This document shows, one piece after another, positions 1 to 6,433 of a DNA stretch of 9,494 nucleotides. Numbering within the stretch: the first letter of the stretch is position 1; every line of letters begins with the position of its first letter. The notes beneath the pieces were generated by a model that saw only the letters and a list, made by a program, of their open reading frames with translations, ran no database searches and was not told the origin of the DNA. The position numbers and the translations under genes were made by a program. Source of the stretch: Spirochaetota bacterium (GTDB taxonomy: Bacteria > Spirochaetota > Spirochaetia > Treponematales > UBA12059); assembly GCA_029565815.1 (NCBI GenBank), contig JAKQNL010000016.1, forward strand, positions 1-9,494, read 5' to 3'.

Positions 1-1172
1 AGGCCTTCAGCTATGCTGTAAGTAAGCGGCATGAATATCATCGTAAGGAAGGCCGGTATGGATTCAGTGTAGTCGTTTAAGTCCAGGTCCTTTGCCGGAG
101 CTAGCATGAACAAACCGACCAGTATGAGGGCCGGTGCGGTAGCGGCTCCGGGAACCAGCAGGAACACAGGCGACAGGAAAAGAGCCAGTCCAAACAGGCC
201 GGCGGTAGTAAGAGCGGTAAGGCCCGTGCGTCCGCCTTCCGCGACACCGGCAGCGCTTTCCACATACGAGGTAACGGTCGATGTACCCAAAGCTGCACCG
301 GCTACCGTGCCGATAGCGTCTGCCAACAGAGCCTGCTTAACGCGGGGAATATCGCCATTTGGCTTTATGAGACCTGCCTGGGTGGTAACGCCAACCAGGG
401 TGCCGATAGTGTCGAAAATATCTACGAACAGGAAGGTGAAGAACACCACAAAGAAATCGAAGGTGAATATTTTGTCAAACTGGAACTGGAACAGAATGGG
501 CGCATCCGGCATCTGAACGGCCTTAAACCCATCGGGGATAGCCGTAACGCCTAAGGGTATGCCGATAACGGTGCTCGCAAGGATGCCAATTAGTAAAGCT
601 CCCTTAACCTTAAATGCAAGAAGGCCACCAGTAATGGCAAGGCCTATGATAGCAAGGAGAGCTTTGCCCTGGGTAATATCGCCCAAACCCACCAGCGTTG
701 CGGGATTATGCACCACGATGCCTGCGTTCTGCAGTCCTATGAACGCGATGAACAAACCTATGCCAACAGACACGGCCTTTTTGATATTGGCCGGTATGGA
801 TTTAATGATGGCTTCGCGTATGTTGAACAGCGACATGAGTATGAACACGATGCCTTCGAGGAATACCGCCGTTAAGGCAAGCTGCCACGAATAGCCCATG
901 GTAAGCACCACGGTAAACGCGAAGAACGCGTTCAAACCCATGCCCGGTGCTAAAGCTACAGGCAAGTTTGCTATGATGGCCATGACTGCCGTTGCAATAA
1001 GAGCGGACAGGGCTGTAGCCGTGAACACGCCGCCTGCGGGCATACCCGCCTGGGACAAGATGCCGGGGTTGACGGCCAGGATGTAGGCCATAGTCATGAA
1101 TGTTGTGATACCGGCCATCACCTCGGTTTTAACCGTGGTGTTGTGCGCTTTGAGTTGGAAAAACTTTTCCAC
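1..1172 (-). CDS. NCS2-family purine permease (AzgA/PbuG type), C-terminus cut by window edge
   Basis: This is a multi-pass inner-membrane transporter, probably a proton symporter for adenine, hypoxanthine or guanine. Reading the minus strand from GTG at 1172 gives 390 open codons that run off the left edge. The family is usually about 430-480 residues, so the last membrane segments are missing. Recognisable family blocks are the TM1 segment around residues 20-35 (GITTFMTMAYILAVNPG), APGMGLNAFFAF near 75-86, FVDIFDTIGTLVGVT near 249-263, and the signature TSYVESAAGV at 301-310 with its acidic residue E305. Most of the chain is hydrophobic helices separated by short polar loops. GTG was chosen because a perfect AAAGGAGG lies seven bases upstream and the family motif begins right after it. 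The gene is divergent from adenine deaminase, which makes adenine or hypoxanthine the likely substrate. Exact base specificity cannot be read from the sequence. Confidence 0.93.
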   Translation of the reverse strand, partial: MEKFFQLKAHNTTVKTEVMAGITTFMTMAYILAVNPGILSQAGMPAGGVFTATALSALIATAVMAIIANLPVALAPGMGLNAFFAFTVVLTMGYSWQLALTAVFLEGIVFILMSLFNIREAIIKSIPANIKKAVSVGIGLFIAFIGLQNAGIVVHNPATLVGLGDITQGKALLAIIGLAITGGLLAFKVKGALLIGILASTVIGIPLGVTAIPDGFKAVQMPDAPILFQFQFDKIFTFDFFVVFFTFLFVDIFDTIGTLVGVTTQAGLIKPNGDIPRVKQALLADAIGTVAGAALGTSTVTSYVESAAGVAEGGRTGLTALTTAGLFGLALFLSPVFLLVPGAATAPALILVGLFMLAPAKDLDLNDYTESIPAFLTMIFMPLTYSIAEG

Positions 1173-1179
1173 CGTATCG

Positions 1180-1187
1180 CCTCCTTT
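1180..1187 (-). promoter_or_regulatory. Strong ribosome binding site of the permease gene
   Basis: On the minus strand the sequence reads AAAGGAGG, followed by seven bases and then GTG at 1172. This is a near-perfect Shine-Dalgarno match at ideal spacing and it decides the GTG start. Confidence 0.85.
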
Positions 1188-1204
1188 AGATAGAATTTCA
1201 CCCA

Positions 1205-1233
1205 AGATTACTATCCATCCTTAAATCTCGCAA
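1205..1233 (-). promoter_or_regulatory. Possible sigma70-type promoter of the permease gene
   Basis: On the minus strand there is TTGCGA (plus positions 1228-1233), a 17-base spacer, then TAATCT (1205-1210). Both boxes match the consensus only partly. The spacing is right, and the predicted transcript start near 1198 leaves a leader of about 26 bases that contains the Shine-Dalgarno sequence. Such a short leader has no room for a purine riboswitch. Confidence 0.4.
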
Positions 1234-1249
1234 GCTTTATCTGTCGGCG

Positions 1250-1277
1250 TTGACAAGAGCTAGCCCTCTGCTACAAT
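1250..1277 (+). promoter_or_regulatory. Strong sigma70-type promoter of adenine deaminase
   Basis: A perfect -35 box TTGACA at 1250-1255 is followed by a 16-base spacer and TACAAT at 1272-1277, five of six matches to the -10 consensus. Transcription should begin near 1284. The -10 box contains the first two bases of the upstream ATG at 1276, so that ATG cannot be on this transcript. The promoter faces away from the permease promoter, with the two -35 boxes about 16 bases apart. Confidence 0.75.
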
Positions 1278-1289
1278 GAAAACAGCGCT

Positions 1290-1294
1290 GGAGG
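1290..1294 (+). promoter_or_regulatory. Ribosome binding site supporting the ATG at 1306
   Basis: GGAGG lies eleven bases before ATG 1306 and downstream of the predicted transcript start. Spacing is a little long but acceptable. It supports the shorter start of adenine deaminase over the in-frame ATG at 1276, which has no Shine-Dalgarno sequence. Confidence 0.6.
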
Positions 1295-1305
1295 CGTTGG
1301 CCACT

Positions 1306-3057
1306 ATGCTGAGCTGCGATTACATACAAGCCGCGCGCGGACTCCTTCCGTCGGATACAGAACTGGCCCACTGCCGGGTTACGGATTTTTTCCGCAACAT
1401 CATCGTGGAAGATGTTTCTGTCTATCTGTACAAGGGTTATATCGTTGGCGTAGGCGATCAATTACCAGCAGCTAGCCGCGTGGACTTGGACGGCGCATAC
1501 CTGTGTCCAGGCCTCGTCGATTCCCACGTGCATATCGAGTCAAGCCTTTTGTCGCCAACGGAATACGCCCGCCTGGTTTCCCCACGCGGCACCACCGCCG
1601 TAGTAGCCGATCCACACGAAATAGCCAATGTCTTAGGATACGATGGCATGCTGTGGATGCTCCGGGCATCGGAAGGCCTACCTATAAGCATGTACTTCAT
1701 GGCGCCATCCTGTGTTCCGGCTACCGGTTTTGATACAGCCGGCGCAAGCCTCCAGGCTGCAGACCTTGCAGCATTCACTATGGACAAACGCATTTTAGGC
1801 CTAGGCGAGGTAATGAACTATCCGGGCGTACTGGCTTGCGATCCGCAGCTGATGGAAAAACTTTCGCTATTCTTGAATAGCCATGCGGTCATAGACGGAC
1901 ACGGCCCAGGTTTGCGCGGCAAGGATTTATCCGCGTATGTGCTTGCTGGCATCCATAGCGACCACGAGGCAACAAGCCCAGCGGAAGCGCTGGAAAAACT
2001 GGGCAAGGGCATGTGGATTATGGCTCGAATGGGTTCCGGCGCACGGGACCTGGAAGCGCTCATTCCGGCGATGAACGCGGATACCTGCCGTCGCATGCTC
2101 CTGTGCACCGACGACCGCCACCCCGAAGATTTAGCCGGCGAAGGTCATATCGACGCTGCTATACGCGCGTTGGTTTCGGGCGGCATCCCGTGGATGGATG
2201 CGCTACGGATGGCATGCCACAATCCGGCAAGCTATTTCGGCCTCAAGCAGCAAGGCGCCATAGCGCCAGGTTACAAAGCCGACCTGGTCGCATTCCGTGA
2301 TCCCCATGAATTTTCCGCTAGCCTCGTCTACAAGGCAGGCACATTAGTTGCCAAGGACGGTTACAGCACAAGCGAGCCGACTGGCATGCCCGGGGCCACA
2401 GCATCCCCGCCTCCGGCCCGGGATTCGGTAAACATAAAATGGCTTACCAAAAGCGATTTTGTCATACCGTGGCAAAGCGGCAAGGCTAGAGTTATCGAAT
2501 GTTCCCCTGGTAGCATAGTAACCGGCCACGGCCTTACAGAACCAAGCCAGGAAAACGGCGTGTGCGTTTCCGACACGGCAAGGGATATCCTACGCATCTA
2601 TGTCATTGAACGCCACACCGGTTCCGGTGCCATAGGCAAAGGTTTTATCCGTGGCCTTGGATTAAAGCGTGGAGCTATTGGCTCTACGGTAAGCCATGAT
2701 TCACACAACATGATCATAGCGGGTGTTGACGACGAATCTATTTTCAAGGCAGCGCGTAGGCTCAATGCGATGCGCGGAGGCTTTGTGGCCTGCGAAGGAG
2801 ATGATGTTATGGCGGAACTTGCGCTACCTATTGCAGGGCTCATGAGCGAAGCGCCGTCGGAAACGGTCATTGCCGCCATGGAACAATTTGCCCGCTACTT
2901 CCGGGAAAACGAAGTCCCGGGCTCCTCGCCGCTTATGAGTTTGTCCTTTATGGCCTTGCCGGTCATTCCATCGCTAAAGCTATGCGACCAAGGACTCGTG
3001 GACGTAGACCAGTTTCGCATTGTGCCGCTTTTCGTAGAGCACTCAGGTAGCGCGTGA
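1306..3057 (+). CDS. ade: Adenine deaminase (EC 3.5.4.2)
   Basis: This cytoplasmic metal-dependent amidohydrolase converts adenine to hypoxanthine and ammonia in purine salvage. From ATG 1306 it has 583 residues, close to the usual 570-590 of the microbial Ade family. Family blocks, numbered from that start, are the amidohydrolase motif GLVDSHVHIESSLLSP near 69-84 with likely metal ligands H74 and H76, the ADPHEIANVLG block near 101-111, GLGEVMNYPGV near 165-175, DGHGPGL near 197-203, the HSDHE segment at 217-221, and CTDDRHPEDL near 267-276. The C-terminal domain has SHDSHNMIIAG near 463-473 and the closing PLMSLSFMALPVIP stretch. A Pro/Ala-rich linker sits near 356-373. The longer frame to ATG 1276 is open, but that codon overlaps the promoter -10 box. 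The divergent permease supports the purine role. Confidence 0.96.
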   Translation: MLSCDYIQAARGLLPSDTELAHCRVTDFFRNIIVEDVSVYLYKGYIVGVGDQLPAASRVDLDGAYLCPGLVDSHVHIESSLLSPTEYARLVSPRGTTAVVADPHEIANVLGYDGMLWMLRASEGLPISMYFMAPSCVPATGFDTAGASLQAADLAAFTMDKRILGLGEVMNYPGVLACDPQLMEKLSLFLNSHAVIDGHGPGLRGKDLSAYVLAGIHSDHEATSPAEALEKLGKGMWIMARMGSGARDLEALIPAMNADTCRRMLLCTDDRHPEDLAGEGHIDAAIRALVSGGIPWMDALRMACHNPASYFGLKQQGAIAPGYKADLVAFRDPHEFSASLVYKAGTLVAKDGYSTSEPTGMPGATASPPPARDSVNIKWLTKSDFVIPWQSGKARVIECSPGSIVTGHGLTEPSQENGVCVSDTARDILRIYVIERHTGSGAIGKGFIRGLGLKRGAIGSTVSHDSHNMIIAGVDDESIFKAARRLNAMRGGFVACEGDDVMAELALPIAGLMSEAPSETVIAAMEQFARYFRENEVPGSSPLMSLSFMALPVIPSLKLCDQGLVDVDQFRIVPLFVEHSGSA

Positions 3058-3075
3058 AGATTCCGGCACGAGGCC

Positions 3076-3104
3076 TTGCCAGTTTCCCGGTCAGAGCATA
3101 AAGT
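3076..3104 (+). promoter_or_regulatory. Possible promoter giving a leaderless FapA-like transcript
   Basis: TTGCCA (3076-3081, five of six to consensus), a 17-base spacer and TAAAGT (3099-3104, four of six) precede ATG 3111. A transcript start about seven bases after the -10 box would fall at or next to the A of the ATG. The bases before the ATG (AAAGTCGATAT) hold no Shine-Dalgarno sequence, which fits leaderless translation. Read-through from adenine deaminase, 53 bases upstream, is the alternative source of mRNA. Confidence 0.4.
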
Positions 3105-3110
3105 CGATAT

Positions 3111-4769
3111 ATGGAAAAAAACCCAAACAGGCAGGGAAGTTTTGAGCTCTTTTACCGAGCAGGCTGGGCATATCTCACCGTTTATCCGCCGGATGGCCAT
3201 AGGCGCGAACTGTATCCGGAAGACATAGAAAACCGCATGAAGCTTTTGGGCATGCCGCCTGTAAGCGCTCGGACGATACGCCAGTGCATAGACGAAGCTA
3301 CTGGTCAGCCGGTAGCGCTAGCCGAGTGGCCGGCAGGCCAAGCCCTTGCATCAACCATGAGCGTAACAGTAGAAGCCGACGCAATGAGCGCAGCTATCGT
3401 CATAGAAGCGCCAAAAAAAGGAGCTGCAGCCCCTAGCCTGCAGGATGTGCTAGCCCAGTTGCGGCAGGCAGGCGTAGTCCACGGTTTTCTGGAAAGTAAT
3501 CTGCAAACAGCGCTTCGCACGCAAGCCTATGGCACAAGCATACAGGCCGCCGCCGGAACAAAACCCGTATCAGGGCGCGGCCAACGCATCGCCTATCGTT
3601 TTAACGTTAACCGCGGCAAGCCATACTTGGAAACGGACTTTGGGCGCATCAACCTGCGGGAGCTCAACTTTATAGAAAACGTTAAGACGGGTGACCTTTT
3701 GGCGGAACTGGAAGCTCCGATACCCGCTTCGGACGGGATGACCGTTACCGGAATCTGCATACCGGCCGATGCGGACATGCGCTCGGTCAGTCTATCGCCT
3801 GGCCAAAATACCAAGCTAAACCCGGAAGGCGACAAACTGTTTGCATCCATAGATGGCAATGTACGCATGTCCGGCGACATGGTTATGGTGGAACCGGTCA
3901 TCGTTGTGAAAAACGTGGACTATAGCACGGGGAACATTCGCTTCGACGGTTCGGTGGTGGTAGAAGGATCGGTGGCCGACGGTTTTAGCGTGGAAGCCGG
4001 TGGCGATATTCAGATAACTAGCGGCGTCGGCAGGGCGAACCTAACAGCAGGCGGCAGCATACTCCTAAAAACCGGCATGAACGGATCGGGCAAAGGAGTG
4101 ATACGCTGCGGTTCCGACCTGTTCGCAAAGTTCCTGGAAAGCTGCTCGGCCGAAGCCGGCGGATCTGTATTCGTGGACGAAGCCATCATGAATTCCAAAG
4201 TGCGCTCCGGCCTTCACTGCGTTCTGGGCGGCCGACGGGCGGAAGTCATGGCTAGCGAAATCATAGCTGGTGGCAGCTTTTGGTGCAAAAAACTAGGCCA
4301 TTACAACGAGTCCAACACAAGAATTTTTGTCGGCGTACTGCCGCGTATGCTTTTGGAATACCGGTCCATCTTGGATGATATGGAACGAATCCAGAAGGAA
4401 TGGGATAAAAGCGATGAACAGGCCACACAGGCACGCAAACTCCTTGAAACCGGCAACCGTGATGAAAGGCTTGTGCTCGCGTGCCAGCAGCTTGACCAAA
4501 AAACGGCCGAGCTTGCTGCTCAACGTGCAGCCCTTAAAGCCAAAGCGCCGGGCCTAAAGGAGCGCGTAAGCGCCGCACGATCCAGCATGGCGGTCATCGA
4601 GGACAATATGTATCGCGGTTCTATCATCACCTTCGGACATAACGAATACCGGCCGCCCGATGCAGGAATACGCAAACTAGTCCTTCGCTGCCGTGATGGT
4701 ATTATGCAGGAAGGCGCCTTCGATTACCGGGACAAACCCAATCTAGAATTTCCCGTCAGCGCTAGTTAA
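3111..4769 (+). CDS. FapA/DUF342-family protein (beta-helix plus coiled coil)
   Basis: This is a 552-residue cytoplasmic protein with no signal peptide or membrane segment. The N-terminal part (to about 260) resembles the FapA N-terminal domain and contains the typical VKTGDLLAELEAPIPASDG and VTGICIPA segments near 191-218. Residues about 270-400 form short Val/Gly-rich turns, such as GSVVVEGSVADGFSVEAGGDI, typical of the FapA right-handed beta-helix. Residues about 412-495 are a charged Leu/Ala/Glu/Lys/Gln coiled coil, followed by a short conserved-looking C-terminal domain. Members of this family were named for a flagellar-assembly role in some bacteria, and many have no known function. No flagellar gene is visible here, so I assign family only. 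It is followed nine bases later by the DUF4139 gene with a shared mRNA likely. The start lacks a Shine-Dalgarno sequence, but no better in-frame start is near. Confidence 0.85.
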   Translation: MEKNPNRQGSFELFYRAGWAYLTVYPPDGHRRELYPEDIENRMKLLGMPPVSARTIRQCIDEATGQPVALAEWPAGQALASTMSVTVEADAMSAAIVIEAPKKGAAAPSLQDVLAQLRQAGVVHGFLESNLQTALRTQAYGTSIQAAAGTKPVSGRGQRIAYRFNVNRGKPYLETDFGRINLRELNFIENVKTGDLLAELEAPIPASDGMTVTGICIPADADMRSVSLSPGQNTKLNPEGDKLFASIDGNVRMSGDMVMVEPVIVVKNVDYSTGNIRFDGSVVVEGSVADGFSVEAGGDIQITSGVGRANLTAGGSILLKTGMNGSGKGVIRCGSDLFAKFLESCSAEAGGSVFVDEAIMNSKVRSGLHCVLGGRRAEVMASEIIAGGSFWCKKLGHYNESNTRIFVGVLPRMLLEYRSILDDMERIQKEWDKSDEQATQARKLLETGNRDERLVLACQQLDQKTAELAAQRAALKAKAPGLKERVSAARSSMAVIEDNMYRGSIITFGHNEYRPPDAGIRKLVLRCRDGIMQEGAFDYRDKPNLEFPVSAS

Positions 4770-4773
4770 GGAG
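4768..4773 (+). promoter_or_regulatory. Ribosome binding site of the DUF4139 gene, overlapping the upstream stop
   Basis: AAGGAG begins inside the TAA stop of the FapA-like gene and sits five bases before ATG 4779. Ribosomes ending the first gene would be next to the second start, so the two are probably translationally coupled. Confidence 0.75.
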
Positions 4774-4778
4774 CAATT

Positions 4779-6353
4779 ATGGAAAAGCAAAACATCATCG
4801 AAGCACTGTGCGTTCCAAGCGCGGTAACCGTATACGCAGACCGAGCGCTGGTAACACGGCGAATAAAACTTAGCCTGCCTCAAGGTAAATCCTTTGTGCG
4901 CTTTACCGAATTGCCAGGCTGTGTGGATCGATCAAGCATACAGGTGCGCGGGCTTGGAGGCTTTACCCTGCACGATGTGCGCGTCGAAGAGCAGCAACTG
5001 TCGCAAGAATTCTCCCCACAAATCCGCGCTATTTTGGACAGGAAAAGCGCATGCATGGACAGGCTTACGCTGGCTCAGGACGCGCTACGGCTAGCCGATG
5101 CTGAGCGGCAGTTCCTATCGGACATGGCAAAGGGCATAAGCGCCGGGCGGCGTGAACAAACCGTGCCGGACGCGGCAGCCTGGGGTTCCCTTGCAGATTT
5201 TTACCGTGAACGAAATGCTACGCTGGATGCGAGCACGCGCGAGGAAAAAAAACGCGAAGAACAGGCTAAGGCGGAACTAGATGCTCTGGAGCGCGAACTA
5301 AGCGGCATGAATATGGATAATTCCAAAACGATGCTACAAGCCCTCCTTGTGCTGGAAGCCCAGGCTGCAGGCGACGTAGAAATCGAATTGAGCTACCTGG
5401 TGTACGGCCCCTCGTGGCGGCCGGATTATGTGCTTAGGGCGGAACCTGCCAACGGCCGGGTGCAGCTTTTGTACCGGGCCTATGTTATGCAAAATTCAGG
5501 TGAAGCCTGGAATGATGTAGAACTGAGCCTGTCCACGGCCTCCCCCTCTGCAGGCGGCCAAGCCCCGGAATTATCCCCCTGGTATGTCGATGTTATGGCG
5601 CCTCCGCCGCCGCTTCCCATGGCAAAATCCATGGTTTATGCGGGTTCACGGTCTTCTGACATGGTCGAAATGGCCATGAGCCCTGAGGAGCCTATGTACC
5701 TGGCCGAAGCTATGGTAAGCGAACAAACCACAAGCGCGCTATTTTCTGTAGCGGATCCGGTGAGCATAGGCGACGACAACCAGGAGCGCAATGTTACCAT
5801 CATGGTGCGGTCCATGAACGCAGTCTTCTCGTGGGAAGCAGCCCCCAAGCTATCGCCCTTTGTGTACTACCGAGCTCAAATCCAAAACGACAGTGGCGTC
5901 CCACTCTTGCCAGGCACGAGCCATATCTATGTGGACGGATCCTTCGTCGCAGACGGTAATCTACCCGAGGTGCAGCCGGGCGGACTGTTCCATGCGGGCC
6001 TAGGTGCCGACCCGGGCGTGAGCGCCAAGCGCGTGTTCATCAAATCACGGGATGAAAGCGCAGGGCTTGGAGCCAAGCGATCACGCACAACCTGGGAATA
6101 CAAACTGGAACTGAAAAACTCTACCCGTCATGACGTAGCGCTACGCATGACGGACCAGCTACCCGTCCCCCTCAACGAGCAAATTACCGTAAAGCTTCTA
6201 AGCCCAGCATACAGCAAAGACACGGACAGCCTAAAAAAACTGCAATCGGATATCTTGGAATGGAATCTGCTCCTAGCACCCGGCGAGTCTAAAAGCATAG
6301 GCTTGAGCTATTCGGTGGAATATCCAAAAGGCATACGGATAAGCGGTCTGTAG
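4779..6353 (+). CDS. DUF4140/DUF4139 domain protein (mucoidy inhibitor MuiA-like)
   Basis: This 524-residue protein has the usual three-part plan of the MuiA/DUF4139 family. The N-terminal DUF4140 region (about 12-75) starts with SAVTVYADRALVTRR. A coiled coil spans about 82-178. The DUF4139 beta-rich domain (about 198-522) includes LSYLVYGPSWRPDYVLRAE, YVMQNSGEAWNDVELSLSTA, VPLLPGTSHIYVDGSFV and the closing LAPGESKSIGLSYSVEYPKG. A Pro/Met-rich linker lies near 270-312. I see no signal peptide, so it is probably cytoplasmic, although some relatives are exported. The biochemical role is unknown. The family name comes from a link to mucoidy (exopolysaccharide) in gamma-proteobacteria, which need not apply here. 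ATG 4779 is supported by AAGGAG five bases upstream. The tight spacing with the FapA-like gene suggests a joint function. Confidence 0.88.
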   Translation: MEKQNIIEALCVPSAVTVYADRALVTRRIKLSLPQGKSFVRFTELPGCVDRSSIQVRGLGGFTLHDVRVEEQQLSQEFSPQIRAILDRKSACMDRLTLAQDALRLADAERQFLSDMAKGISAGRREQTVPDAAAWGSLADFYRERNATLDASTREEKKREEQAKAELDALERELSGMNMDNSKTMLQALLVLEAQAAGDVEIELSYLVYGPSWRPDYVLRAEPANGRVQLLYRAYVMQNSGEAWNDVELSLSTASPSAGGQAPELSPWYVDVMAPPPPLPMAKSMVYAGSRSSDMVEMAMSPEEPMYLAEAMVSEQTTSALFSVADPVSIGDDNQERNVTIMVRSMNAVFSWEAAPKLSPFVYYRAQIQNDSGVPLLPGTSHIYVDGSFVADGNLPEVQPGGLFHAGLGADPGVSAKRVFIKSRDESAGLGAKRSRTTWEYKLELKNSTRHDVALRMTDQLPVPLNEQITVKLLSPAYSKDTDSLKKLQSDILEWNLLLAPGESKSIGLSYSVEYPKGIRISGL

Positions 6354-6386
6354 TTCATCCCAAAGCTTCGTAACACTAGAAAAAGC

Positions 6387-6416
6387 TTGCGGCACTAAAC
6401 GTTTATGTAGTAGTAT
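6387..6416 (+). promoter_or_regulatory. Possible promoter of the radical SAM / DUF4130 operon
   Basis: TTGCGG (6387-6392), an 18-base spacer and TAGTAT (6411-6416, four of six) lie in the 80-base gap after the DUF4139 gene. The predicted transcript start near 6423 leaves a very short leader that just includes the AGGGG ribosome site at 6422-6426. Two AAAGCTT direct repeats (6362-6368 and 6382-6388) flank or touch the -35 box. No convincing terminator for the upstream operon is present, so read-through is also possible. Confidence 0.35.
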
Positions 6417-6433
6417 TAGCCAGGGGCACGCTC

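Noticed and set aside
106..1086. Plus-strand open frames at 106-516, 559-894 and 898-1086
   Set aside because: They lie antisense to the permease, show no family pattern, and lack ribosome sites. The minus-strand frame is continuous and matches the NCS2 family throughout.
1276..1305. Upstream ATG 1276 as the start of adenine deaminase
   Set aside because: It overlaps the -10 box of the strongest promoter in the window and has no Shine-Dalgarno sequence. ATG 1306 fits both transcript and family length.
1173..1305. Purine riboswitch between permease and deaminase
   Set aside because: Neither predicted leader is long enough, and no three-way junction pattern is visible.
3058..3098. Terminator after adenine deaminase (GGCA ... 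TGCC hairpin)
   Set aside because: The stem is only four pairs and no T-run follows.
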